From contig NZ_CP031557.1 of NCBI RefSeq assembly GCF_003403075.1, forward strand, positions 2,418,001 to 2,482,000: a stretch of DNA of 64,000 bases, in the 5' to 3' direction. The notes beneath the pieces are model-generated. The model searched no databases, was not told the DNA's origin, and was given only the letters and a program-made list of their open reading frames with translations. Positions 51,128 to 59,588 of this stretch are shown piece after piece; the first letter of the stretch is position 1; each line of letters starts with the position of its first letter. The position numbers were made by a program, and so were the translations under genes. The stretch comes from Flavobacterium psychrotrophum. Lineage in GTDB: Bacteria > Bacteroidota > Bacteroidia > Flavobacteriales > Flavobacteriaceae.

Positions 51128-51185
51128 CTTTTAAAGCTTCTTAACTACCCAGTAGCTAAGAGGCTTAGCTGCTAAGTAGCTCTTG
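51128..51185. repeat. AGCTAAG-type word repeat in the pyrB-STAS spacer
   Basis: The 58-base spacer has a 7-bp hairpin AGCTAAG (51154-51160) / CTTAGCT (51164-51170) inside repeated words (AGTAGCTAAG, CTTAGCTGCTAAGTAGCT). The same words recur at 58391-58460. It may be a weak terminator or a decaying repeat. Confidence 0.5.
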
Positions 51186-52115
51186 TTACTGTTTAATTTT
51201 ACTTGCCAATAAATAGATAACCGCCATCCTTACGGCTACTCCGTTCTCTACCTGGTCTAATATTACAGATTGTTGCGAATCTGCCACATCGCTGGTTATT
51301 TCTACCCCACGGTTTATTGGGCCGGGGTGCATAATAACAACTTCTTTATTTAACGAATCAAGAAATGCTTTGTCAACACCATACTGCTGTGCATATTCTC
51401 GCGTAGACGGAAAGTAGTTTACATCAAGCCTTTCGTTTTGTACACGCAGCATATTAGCTACATCTGCCCATTCTAAAGCCTTGCGCAGGTTAGGTTCTAC
51501 CGTTACACCCAACGATTCAATATAGCGTGGTATAAGCGTTTTAGGGCCGCAAACCTTAACTTCGGCACCCTGCATTTGCAGGGCAAATATGTTACTAAGT
51601 GCTACGCGGCTGTGCAGCACATCGCCTACTATTACTATTTTTTTACCTTCTACGCCACCAAGCCTTTCGCGAATGGTAAACGAATCGAGCAATGCCTGCG
51701 TAGGGTGCTCATGGGCACCATCACCGGCATTTACAATGCTTGCATTTACGTTATTGGCTAAAAAGTGTGCAGCACCCGGTTTTTCATGGCGCATTACCAC
51801 CATATCTACCTTCATGCTCAGTATGTTATTTACGGTATCTATAAGTGTTTCGCCTTTTTTAACAGACGATTGCGCTGCGCTAAAGCTTATAACATCGGCA
51901 CTCAGCCTTTTTTGCGCGAGCTCAAAAGACAGGCGCGTGCGGGTACTGTTTTCAAAAAAAATGTTTGCAATGGTAATATCCCGCAGTGAAGGCACTTTTT
52001 TAATGGGGCGGTTTATTACCTCTTTAAACTGGTCTGCCGTTTCAAAAATAAGGTCGATATCATTTTTAGTGATATACTTTATGCCTAATAAATGATTAAC
52101 GCTTAGTTCTTTCAT
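51186..52115 (-). CDS. pyrB: Aspartate carbamoyltransferase catalytic subunit
   Basis: A 309-residue transcarbamylase for the second step of pyrimidine synthesis (aspartate plus carbamoyl phosphate to carbamoyl aspartate). The carbamoyl-phosphate loop FENSTRTRLSFELA is at 54-67, HPTQALLD follows in the middle, and HPGPINRGVEI near the C-terminus binds aspartate. Length fits the catalytic subunit; no pyrI regulatory subunit is adjacent. It starts 30 bases after pyrR. Confidence 0.96.
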   Translation of the reverse strand: MKELSVNHLLGIKYITKNDIDLIFETADQFKEVINRPIKKVPSLRDITIANIFFENSTRTRLSFELAQKRLSADVISFSAAQSSVKKGETLIDTVNNILSMKVDMVVMRHEKPGAAHFLANNVNASIVNAGDGAHEHPTQALLDSFTIRERLGGVEGKKIVIVGDVLHSRVALSNIFALQMQGAEVKVCGPKTLIPRYIESLGVTVEPNLRKALEWADVANMLRVQNERLDVNYFPSTREYAQQYGVDKAFLDSLNKEVVIMHPGPINRGVEITSDVADSQQSVILDQVENGVAVRMAVIYLLASKIKQ

Positions 52116-52145
52116 TTCAGGGTGTATGTTGTGTTGTTGCGTGTT

Positions 52146-52679
52146 CTATAAAATGTAAACGGAATCTTCTCCCTCGTTTTCCTGCCATGATACCCTTACC
52201 TTTTCATCGTTAATGGCATCTACCTGTCGGCCACGATAATCTGGCTGTATAGGCAGGTGGCGGCTAAAGCGGCGGTCTATAAGCACCATAAGCTCTATCT
52301 CGCTGGGGCGGCCGAATGATTGTATGGCAGTAAGCGCGGCCCTGATGCTGCGGCCGGTATACAGCACATCATCAACAAAAACCACTTTTTTGTTTTCTAC
52401 AATAAAATCTATTTCTGTTTTATTAGCCTCCAGCGGCTTATCGCCACGGCGAAAATCGTCCCGAAAAAACGTAATGTCAAGATTACCCAGTTTTACCTCG
52501 GGTACATCGTATTCTTTTTCAAGTATCTCTTTAATGCGGCGTGCCACAAAACCGCCCCTTGGCTGTATGCCAATAAGTACGGTATTCGAAAAATCGAGGT
52601 GTTTTTCAATCAGCTGACAGGCCAAACGGTGCAGGATGATATTGACTTCGCGCGATGTAAGCAATATTTTATGGCTCAT
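52146..52679 (-). CDS. pyrR: PyrR bifunctional regulator / uracil phosphoribosyltransferase
   Basis: A 177-residue type-I phosphoribosyltransferase-fold protein. The PRPP motif VVFVDDVLYTGRS (99-111) and IQPRGGFVARRI (38-49) are PyrR signatures, and DITFFRDDF is also conserved. In Firmicutes PyrR binds pyr mRNA leaders to control attenuation in response to UMP and also makes UMP from uracil. Here it precedes pyrB. The expected leader before it is very short. Confidence 0.95.
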   Translation of the reverse strand: MSHKILLTSREVNIILHRLACQLIEKHLDFSNTVLIGIQPRGGFVARRIKEILEKEYDVPEVKLGNLDITFFRDDFRRGDKPLEANKTEIDFIVENKKVVFVDDVLYTGRSIRAALTAIQSFGRPSEIELMVLIDRRFSRHLPIQPDYRGRQVDAINDEKVRVSWQENEGEDSVYIL

Positions 52680-52701
52680 AATGCGGTATTGTGTTTGGAG
52701 T

Positions 52702-52731
52702 GTAAAGTTAAGGGATATTATTTAAGCACAA
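52702..52731 (-). promoter_or_regulatory. Predicted promoter of pyrR-pyrB
   Basis: On the reverse strand TTG (52729-52731), 19-base spacer, then TAACTTTA (52702-52709; one mismatch to TAnnTTTG), 22 bases before the pyrR ATG. Confidence 0.55.
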
Positions 52732-52801
52732 AATATTATCAATAGCTCTTTTATTAAATGCGCAATAATTATACTTTTACACCTGAAAACCAACACCTTT
52801 A

Positions 52802-55800
52802 ATGAAAAAATTACTTACAACCATTATACTTTTGTGCGGGCTGTTCTTAAATGCACAGGAAATATGCGACAACGGCATAGATGACGATGGCGACGGACTA
52901 GTTGATGTTAACGACCCGGATTGTCCCTGCCAGTCAGGTACATCAATATCATCCCTGATACCGAATGGTTCTTTTGAAAATTATTCGCAATGTCCTGACA
53001 GCTATTCTCAACTGAATTATTGTAACGGATGGGTACAGGCTACTGCACCAACCACAGACTATTTTAATACCTGCGGGTTTTTAGTAAACAGCATTAACGA
53101 TGCAGCGCTGCTTCCTTTTCCTGACGGCCAGGGTTGTACAGGTGCTATTTTTCAGACTGGTTATAGAGAATACCTGGGCAGTTGCCTGCCACAACCCTTA
53201 GTAAGCGGCACCGATTATCATCTTTCATTTTATGTAGCCTCGACCAGTAATGATAACTATGGTGATATCTGTGGCAATAATGTTATTAAGCACGGCCCGG
53301 TAGAACTTACACTTTATGGAAGGAATACCTGCCCGCAATTTCCTCTTGATGTCTGGCAAAATCCTAACATGCATGATGCAGCCTGGAAGGTATTAGGTAA
53401 AGTATATTATGACCCTAAAAGTAAATGGCAAAACGTAACTATTAGTTTTAAACCTGAAGAAAATGTAAATGCGATTATACTGGGTGCTCCGGAATTTTTG
53501 GACGAATCTTACCAGGATGTATGTGTTCCTTATTTCTTCTTTGATAAGCTTGTACTGAATGAGGCGTTCCTGTTTGGCGCCCATATTACACAAACAGGAA
53601 ATTATTGCGACAACACTATGCAGTTACACGCAGTATTAGATGCACAGGTTATAGGTAATGTGCAGTACCAATGGTATAAAGATGGCATAGCACTGCTTAA
53701 CGAAACCAACGCTTTTTTAAACATTGCGGCAGTTACCGGAAATTATGCCTCTTACAAGGTTAAAGTAAACATTGACACTAATTGCTACATAAGCACGCCC
53801 TATATGGTTTCTCAAACTATATTACCACCTGTGGCGCAGCGTATAAACCCTGATTGTATTAACGATGGTACAATTACAATTACAAGTCCTGCTGCTTACT
53901 ACAGCTTTGATGACGGGCTTACATGGGTAACAAATCCTGTAAAAACAGGCCTGAGGCCGGGATTTCATCTTTTAAGGATAAAAACAACTGCCGGATGTAT
54001 ATCTGATGCTACTGGCATATACTTATCACGGCCGGTATTATCGGCACAGCCTAATTATATTTATAACCAGATAAGCTGTACTTCTCCCGGAAGTATTGTT
54101 ATTACAACACCCGGCAGCCAGTATAGTTTTGATGATGGTGTAACATGGCAAAGCTCTAATACCCTAACCGCCCCGGTTCCTTTTGGCGTATATATGTTAT
54201 GCGTTAAAGATAGCTCAGGATGCAGGAACGAAGCTATTCAGGTATATGCGTGGACAAATGCCAATCCTGCCGCAGAGCCACAGTTTAGTGTTGCGCAGCC
54301 CATTTCATGCACGACACCAAACGGAATTATTACTATTACTACACCCGCTGACGAATATAGTTTTGATAGTGGCACTACATGGAGTACCTCTAATACATCT
54401 GCCCCTTTGCCGCAGGGTATTTACAATTTATCTGTAAGAGGTACAGACAGGTGTATGTCATCAATATCTGTAGCTACAATAAATCCTCCGCCTAATGCTC
54501 CGGCTGCGCCCACAGCTGTAGTTACAGACCCTACCTGCAGCCTGGCTACTGGTGGCATAACAATTACAAGTACTGCTGCATCTTACAGTTTTGACAACGG
54601 TATAACCTGGACGCCTGTAAACAGTAAGTTTAATTTACCTCCGGGAGATTATTCTATAAAAGTAAAAAGCGCGCAGGACTGTATTTCTGCGGCTACACTT
54701 GTAACCATCAGCAGTCTTACCGGTACGCCGCCGCCGCCGTCATTTTCGGTAGTACAGCCCAATTGTTTTTCTCCTACAGGAATAATAACCATTACCACAA
54801 CGGCACCACAATACAGTTTTGACAATGGCCTTACATGGGTAACTACAAATACATCTCCCCCCCTGGCCGTGGGTAGCTACAATATACTTATTAAAAATGC
54901 GGCAGGTTGCCCATCTTCATCCGTAGCAGTAAGCATAACTCCGGATATTGTTGCACCACCTGTAGTACAAGACATTACTTATTGCAAAGATGTTACGGCA
55001 TCAGCATTAACCGCCAACGGAAGCAACCTGCTATGGTATGACCAGCCTACGGGTGGCGTGGGAATGTTAACTGCCCCAACGCCACAAACAACAATACCCG
55101 GCATTTATAAATTTTATGTAACATCTACTACTAATTGCGAAAGCGCCCGGGCGGTAATTAATGTTACTGTTATTGATGTACTGCTTCCGCCCGTGGTTGA
55201 TGATATAAGCTATTGCCAGGATAGCGCCACCCTGCCTTTAACCGCAATAGGGACTAATTTATTATGGTACACTAATGCCACTGGCGGCATGCCAAATACT
55301 ACTGCTCCAACACCCTCATCTGCAATTTCTGGCACTTACATTTACTTTGTAAGTCAGTCTGCCTATGGTTGCGAAAGCAACAGGACACCGCTTGTTGTAA
55401 CTATAATTGCAACTCCCGATATACCTGTAACAGAACAATATATTAGCCATAAACACAACACTACAGTATTGCCGCTAACAGCAGAGGGTACATCTTTAAA
55501 ATGGTATGACAAAGATTTAAACCTTTTGCCAAACGCTCCCACCCCATCTACTAAAAAAATTGGCATTACTTACTATTATGTAAATCAAACTGTAGATGGT
55601 TGCGAAAGCGAACTGGTAAAAATAACGGTCGAAATAGTACACAATTATATTAAAATAACTTATCCACGATATTTTACTCCCAATGGCGACTCCCACAATG
55701 AGAAATGGAATATTAACCATCCTGAAAACGGTGTAAAAGCAACCGTTTTTATATTTGACCGTTATGGTAAAATCATCACACAGCTGTTTGCCCCCGGAAA

Positions 55801-55921
55801 CGGATGGGATGGAACTCTAAATGGCAACCCGCTACCTGCAACAGATTATTGGTTTAAAGTAATTTATAGCGAATATGGAGAAGAAAAAACAATGTCATCG
55901 CATTTTAGCCTGATAAGATAA
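52802..55921 (+). CDS. Large modular surface protein with T9SS type-B sorting domain
   Basis: A 1,039-residue protein. Signal peptide (cleaved near NAQ, residue about 19); a calcium-binding-like segment EICDNGIDDDGDGLVDVNDP (20-39); an N-terminal domain of about 230 residues; five or so modules of about 75 residues each with a YSFDxGxTW core (about 365, 440, 517, 597, 672); three modules with a LLWYxxxTGG-like pattern (Ig-like CHU_C type, about 725-960); and a type-B (gliding-motility associated) C-terminal domain beginning YFTPNGDSHNEKWNI. Predicted exported by T9SS and surface-attached, probably an adhesin. Divergent from pyrR. Confidence 0.92.
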   Translation: MKKLLTTIILLCGLFLNAQEICDNGIDDDGDGLVDVNDPDCPCQSGTSISSLIPNGSFENYSQCPDSYSQLNYCNGWVQATAPTTDYFNTCGFLVNSINDAALLPFPDGQGCTGAIFQTGYREYLGSCLPQPLVSGTDYHLSFYVASTSNDNYGDICGNNVIKHGPVELTLYGRNTCPQFPLDVWQNPNMHDAAWKVLGKVYYDPKSKWQNVTISFKPEENVNAIILGAPEFLDESYQDVCVPYFFFDKLVLNEAFLFGAHITQTGNYCDNTMQLHAVLDAQVIGNVQYQWYKDGIALLNETNAFLNIAAVTGNYASYKVKVNIDTNCYISTPYMVSQTILPPVAQRINPDCINDGTITITSPAAYYSFDDGLTWVTNPVKTGLRPGFHLLRIKTTAGCISDATGIYLSRPVLSAQPNYIYNQISCTSPGSIVITTPGSQYSFDDGVTWQSSNTLTAPVPFGVYMLCVKDSSGCRNEAIQVYAWTNANPAAEPQFSVAQPISCTTPNGIITITTPADEYSFDSGTTWSTSNTSAPLPQGIYNLSVRGTDRCMSSISVATINPPPNAPAAPTAVVTDPTCSLATGGITITSTAASYSFDNGITWTPVNSKFNLPPGDYSIKVKSAQDCISAATLVTISSLTGTPPPPSFSVVQPNCFSPTGIITITTTAPQYSFDNGLTWVTTNTSPPLAVGSYNILIKNAAGCPSSSVAVSITPDIVAPPVVQDITYCKDVTASALTANGSNLLWYDQPTGGVGMLTAPTPQTTIPGIYKFYVTSTTNCESARAVINVTVIDVLLPPVVDDISYCQDSATLPLTAIGTNLLWYTNATGGMPNTTAPTPSSAISGTYIYFVSQSAYGCESNRTPLVVTIIATPDIPVTEQYISHKHNTTVLPLTAEGTSLKWYDKDLNLLPNAPTPSTKKIGITYYYVNQTVDGCESELVKITVEIVHNYIKITYPRYFTPNGDSHNEKWNINHPENGVKATVFIFDRYGKIITQLFAPGNGWDGTLNGNPLPATDYWFKVIYSEYGEEKTMSSHFSLIR

Positions 55922-56005
55922 GCCACCAAAAAAAGTTTTAATTGTTCCTAAATGTTTCCAGTTTCGGGTTATAATCTTGTACTATAATTTTAAAACAAAG
56001 AAACT

Positions 56006-56455
56006 ATGAAAGCAATATCCGGAACATTAAAAACATTAGCTGTAGCTGTATTATCTTTTAGCTGTTTTGCCTGCAATGCGCAAAAAAGAAACATTACAGT
56101 TAAAGAACTACCTGCAACGGCACAAAGTTTTATTAAAACAAATTTCCCTAATCAGGCTACGTCCTATATCATAGAAGATAAAGACCTTAAGGGTACAGAA
56201 TATGAAGTGCGATTTACAGGTGGTGCCGAAGTAGAATTTGATGGGCAGGGCAACTGGAAGGAGATAGATGCTAATCATAGCCTTATGCCTGCCGGAGTAC
56301 TGCCTAAAAATATTGCTGCTTATATAGTCCAGAATTATAAAGGCCAGCAAGTTGAGAAAATTGAGAAAAAACACCGGGGCTATAAAGTAGAATTTGTAAA
56401 CGACCTGGAACTGGAGTTTGACGGCAACGGCAATTTTTTAAGGATAGACGACTAA
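56006..56455 (+). CDS. PepSY-like (DUF2874) periplasmic protein
   Basis: A 149-residue protein with a signal peptide ending near NAQ (MKAISGTLKTLAVAVLSFSC, lipobox-like FAC also possible). Two PepSY-like repeats follow: YEVRFTGGAEVEFDGQGNWKEID and YKVEFVNDLELEFDGNGNFLRID. This is the DUF2874 / beta-lactamase-inhibitor-protein-like PepSY family, typical of Bacteroidota. Function unknown, perhaps inhibition of a protease or sensing. Strong terminator follows. Confidence 0.85.
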   Translation: MKAISGTLKTLAVAVLSFSCFACNAQKRNITVKELPATAQSFIKTNFPNQATSYIIEDKDLKGTEYEVRFTGGAEVEFDGQGNWKEIDANHSLMPAGVLPKNIAAYIVQNYKGQQVEKIEKKHRGYKVEFVNDLELEFDGNGNFLRIDD

Positions 56456-56470
56456 GTTTATCATGCTTTT

Positions 56471-56515
56471 AAACATAAAGTCCCGCTAAGAAATGCTTAG
56501 CGGGACTTTATGTTT
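56471..56515. terminator. Strong bidirectional terminator
   Basis: Twenty-base arms (56471-56490 and 56496-56515) with core TCCCGCTAAG/CTTAGCGGGA pair perfectly around a 5-base loop, with an A-run before and a T-run after, serving both the PepSY gene and the convergent nuclease gene. Confidence 0.88.
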
Positions 56516-56564
56516 TTCTATATCCTGAAAGAGATTAGTAGCATAAACTGATACCAAATACTTA

Positions 56565-57160
56565 TTACTTCTTTCGCCTGTTGCGGCGATACTCCCAGGG
56601 GGCAGTAGGATTTTTATCTGCCCATAGGCCAAGGTGCTGTTCGCGGGCACGGTTTTCGAATACACCTATCTGCTCATTGTTACTGTACTGCTTATAATGC
56701 CAGGCAAAACCTGCTTTTACAAGCTCTTCGTTTACATTAGTGCCATCCTGTGTGGTAATGGTACCCACTACCCTGCCATAACGGTCGCGACCGGTGCTGG
56801 TTACGGTAACTATTTTACCAAAGCAAAGGTCAGACGCATACTGTTTGGATTATTACCAAAAGCCTGAGATTTTTCAGGGCAGTCTATCTCCGCAAGCCTT
56901 ACCCTTTCGGGTACGCTGTCACACAGTACTTCAAAAGTATCGCCATCTTTAATACCTGTTACTTTTCCGGTAAAGGTGGTAAGATTGCGCAATGGCGCCT
57001 TTTTCCTGCTTTTTTTAGAATGCCTTTGTTCATGCCCAGGTGCTTCGGGCTTTGCAGGCTCTGGAGTATCAAAACGATTATAATTGTATATCGCTATAAA
57101 AGCAATTAGAAACAGTGCCGTTACAATACCAAACTTAGGCTTATTCTTTCTGCGTGCCAT
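56565..57160 (-). pseudogene. Thermonuclease-family protein broken by a frameshift
   Basis: Starting at 57160, the frame gives a membrane-anchored N-terminus (MARRKNKPKFGIVTALFLIA) and half a staphylococcal-nuclease domain (FTGKVTGIKDGDTFEVL, RVRLAEIDCPEKSQAFGN) and then reaches a premature stop at 56810. The rest of the domain continues in another frame (KQYASDLCFGKIVTVTSTGR, DRYGRVVGTI, LVKAGFAWHYKQYS) to a stop at 56565. The break lies at about 56847-56851, where one base appears to be missing from an Ala codon (GN-A-KQ). It is either a recent inactivation or a sequencing error. It follows the GlmU-like gene at two bases. Confidence 0.88.
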
Positions 57161-57162
57161 AA

Positions 57163-58338
57163 TTAAATATTACGCAGCTTTTCGGTTTGCTGGTACACTT
57201 CGGCAAGTATGGCTTCATCCTGCTCTGTAAATTCAACATTGCGTCGGCTCATAACAATGCGTGCTGTTTCAAATGCTTTTTTAACATCGTAGGTAGCCAT
57301 TCCGGCTGCACCACCCCAAGAAAAGCTGGGTACAAAATTTCGGGGAAAGCCACTGCCAAAAATATTGGCGCAAACCCCTACAACTGTACCGGTATTAAAC
57401 ATGGTGTTAATGCCGCTCTTACTATGGTCGCCCATAATAAGGCCACAAAACTGAAGTCCGGTTTTTACAAAACTGCCCTTTTCATAGTTCCACAGCTTTA
57501 CCTCTTCATAATTATTTTTAAGGTTAGAATTGTTAGTATCAGCACCAAGGTTGCACCATTCTCCAAGTACAGAGTTCCCTAAGAACCCATCATGCCCCTT
57601 GTTGCTGTAGCCAAATAATACCGAGTTGCTTACCTCGCCACCTATGCGGCATTCAGGGCCTACAGTAGTTGCACCATATACTTTAGTCGCCAGCTTTACC
57701 ACCGCACCTTCGCACAATGCAAAGGGCCCGCGAATAACCGAAGCTTCCATGATCTCAGTATTTTTGCCTATGTATATAGGTCCTGTCGAAGCATTAAGGG
57801 TTACATACTCCAGCCTGGCACCTTCTTCAATAAAAATATTGTGCGGTGCTATAGTATTTACGCTTGCAGGTATGGGCTGCGATGTACGCCCTTCGGTAAG
57901 GAGCTCAAAGTCTTCGCGAATGGCTGCGTCATTCTTTTGAAAAATGTCCCAAACATACTCTATCTTAAGCACCTCTTCTTCATATTCTATAATGTCATAC
58001 GCATCAAAGTCTACCTCTTCCTGCGTATCATTAGTATAAAAGGCTATAACTTCATCTCCGTTAAAAATAGCCTGGTTTTCCTCTAACGCCATAACCATTT
58101 CGGCAAGTACCTCATTAGGCAGGTAAGCACTGTTTATAAGCACGTTTTGCTCCATTTCTACCATTGGATATTTATCCATAAGGTATTCTTCGGTAACGGT
58201 TGTTGTAGTATAACCTAAATATTTTTCCCATTTCTCACGAATGGTAAGTATCCCCACGCGAATATCTGCCACAGGGCGTGTAAAGGTAAGTGGTAGCAAG
58301 GCGTTGCGCACAGGGCCGTCAAAGAGGATATAGTTCAT
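57163..58338 (-). CDS. GlmU-family putative sugar nucleotidyltransferase/acyltransferase
   Basis: A 391-residue protein with an N-terminal nucleotidyltransferase-like part (MNYILFDGPVRNALLPLTFTRPVADIRVGIL, to about 160) and a left-handed beta-helix (hexapeptide) domain (about 180-350: GPIYIGKNTEIMEASVIRGPFALCEGAVVKL, GGEVSNSVLFGYSNKGHDGFLGNSVLGEWCNLGADTNNSNLK). This is the Bacteroidota-type GlmU-like family. It probably makes a nucleotide-activated amino sugar, as GlmU makes UDP-GlcNAc, though the substrate is not proven. Apparently co-transcribed with the downstream nuclease gene. Confidence 0.85.
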   Translation of the reverse strand: MNYILFDGPVRNALLPLTFTRPVADIRVGILTIREKWEKYLGYTTTTVTEEYLMDKYPMVEMEQNVLINSAYLPNEVLAEMVMALEENQAIFNGDEVIAFYTNDTQEEVDFDAYDIIEYEEEVLKIEYVWDIFQKNDAAIREDFELLTEGRTSQPIPASVNTIAPHNIFIEEGARLEYVTLNASTGPIYIGKNTEIMEASVIRGPFALCEGAVVKLATKVYGATTVGPECRIGGEVSNSVLFGYSNKGHDGFLGNSVLGEWCNLGADTNNSNLKNNYEEVKLWNYEKGSFVKTGLQFCGLIMGDHSKSGINTMFNTGTVVGVCANIFGSGFPRNFVPSFSWGGAAGMATYDVKKAFETARIVMSRRNVEFTEQDEAILAEVYQQTEKLRNI

Positions 58339-58464
58339 TTTAGTCAGAAAATTGCAAAGTTAGAAAGTTCAAAGTTAGCAAAAAGGGACTTAGCTTCTAA
58401 GCTGCTTAGCCACTAAGTTTAAAAAAAGCCTAACAACCAAGGCATTCAGCAGCTAAGCTGCTTC
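58339..58464. repeat. Degenerate word repeats upstream of the GlmU-like gene
   Basis: Bases 58345-58378 are built of AAAGTT-type words (TTGCAAAGTTAGAAAGTTCAAAG...), and 58391-58460 of AGCTAAG/CTTAGC words, including palindrome AGCAGCTAAGCTGCT at 58449-58463. The same families appear at 40930-41067 and 51128-51185. No gene is present. Confidence 0.55.
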
Positions 58465-58465
58465 C

Positions 58466-58497
58466 AAAAAAAAAGCCTCCCGTTTCCGGAAGGCTTC
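58466..58497 (-). terminator. Terminator of rpmE2
   Basis: GCCTCCCG and CGGAAGGC arms (one mismatch) around a 4-base loop; on the reverse strand a run of nine T follows. Confidence 0.75.
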
Positions 58498-58518
58498 TGT
58501 ATGTTTGTGGAGACTAAA

Positions 58519-58791
58519 TTACTCTTCAGTAGTTTTAGTTTCTTTAGCAAATTTAGAGTATTTGTTTTTGAACTTGTCGATACGTCCTGCAGTATCAATA
58601 AGTTTAGATTTACCTGTATAGAAAGGGTGAGAAGTACGAGAGATCTCCATTTTCACTACCGGGTATTCAACACCTTCGTGAGTAATTGTTTCTTTAGTGT
58701 CTGCTGTAGATTTAGTGATAAAAACTTCGTCGTTAGACATGTCTTTAAAAGCAACTAATCTGTAATTTTCCGGGTGAATACCTTTTTTCAT
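58519..58791 (-). CDS. rpmE2: 50S ribosomal protein L31 type B
   Basis: A 90-residue ribosomal protein with the L31 core [40 protein letters not shown] and a Lys-rich tail. It contains no cysteine, so it is the zinc-free type B (C-minus) form. The ATG at 58791 matches the family; the upstream in-frame ATG at 58863 would give a 24-residue non-conserved extension. The promoter lies about 110 bases upstream, leaving a leader of about 100 bases. Confidence 0.95.
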   Translation of the reverse strand: MKKGIHPENYRLVAFKDMSNDEVFITKSTADTKETITHEGVEYPVVKMEISRTSHPFYTGKSKLIDTAGRIDKFKNKYSKFAKETKTTEE

Positions 58792-58899
58792 TTTGAGTAA
58801 ATTTTTATTTTTTGCTGCAACTTGATCCGAAGCTTCCATTATAAGCGGAAGGTGTAAACGCATTGCAACTTTTGTTTATACTGTTTTTAAATCAGGCTG

Positions 58900-58928
58900 C
58901 AAAATTACAATTATTTTATTAATATCAA
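58900..58928 (-). promoter_or_regulatory. Predicted promoter of rpmE2
   Basis: On the reverse strand TTG (58926-58928), 18-base spacer, then TAATTTTG (58900-58907), a perfect -7 match. One of the clearest promoters in the window. Confidence 0.7.
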
Positions 58929-58972
58929 AATAAACATTATATATTTTTGCATGTGTAACACCGTACACATTT

Positions 58973-59005
58973 TTGCGACATATACAGCCATATATTGTAT
59001 ATTTG
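58973..59005 (+). promoter_or_regulatory. Predicted promoter of the DUF4199-glycosyltransferase operon
   Basis: TTG (58973-58975), 22-base spacer, TATATTTG (58998-59005), a perfect -7 match, 16 bases before the chosen ATG at 59022. Divergent from the rpmE2 promoter. Confidence 0.65.
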
Positions 59006-59021
59006 TCAATTAAAACAATCA

Positions 59022-59585
59022 ATGACCATGAATGAAAATACTCCTGCAGTAAACACTGTATCTCCTGTAAAAGCAGCCCTTAACTATGGCGTTATATTTG
59101 GTGCTTTGCTTATTATTGAGTTTGTAACCATGTACCTGTTAGATATAAACCCACAGGAACAGGGCACTATAGCTGTTGTAAACGCATTAGTAAACTATAT
59201 AGTATTACCGTTTACATTTATAATTCTTGCATGTAACACTTACAAAAAACTTAATGGCGGTTTTATTTCATACGGGCAGGCATTAAAAATAGGAGTTATT
59301 GTTACTGTTATTGCGTCTATTGTTTTAGGCATATTTAATATTATATTTAATCTTATATTACCGGAGATACAGGTAGAAATGATACAAAAGGCAAAAGAGA
59401 ACATGGTAAAACAAAACCCTAACATGACCTCTGAACAATTAGAGGCAGGGCTACAGGTAGCTGAAGTTTTCATGAAGCCTTATGTTTTATTACCACTTTC
59501 TATTTTAATGTATGCATTTATAGGACTTATAAATTCGCTTATAATTGGCGCTATTGTTAAAAAAGAAAACCCGGGCGGATTTTAA
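59022..59585 (+). CDS. DUF4199 membrane protein
   Basis: A 187-residue protein with four hydrophobic helices: about 17-38 (NYGVIFGALLIIEFVTMYLL), 52-70, 88-111 and 157-180. The amphipathic EIQVEMIQKAKENMVKQNPN linker between helices 3 and 4 is typical of DUF4199. Start at 59022 (an ATG two codons downstream is equally possible); an upstream in-frame TTG at 58995 lies inside the promoter. Function unknown; it heads the operon with the glycosyltransferase three bases downstream. Confidence 0.85.
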   Translation: MTMNENTPAVNTVSPVKAALNYGVIFGALLIIEFVTMYLLDINPQEQGTIAVVNALVNYIVLPFTFIILACNTYKKLNGGFISYGQALKIGVIVTVIASIVLGIFNIIFNLILPEIQVEMIQKAKENMVKQNPNMTSEQLEAGLQVAEVFMKPYVLLPLSILMYAFIGLINSLIIGAIVKKENPGGF

Positions 59586-59588
59586 TCA

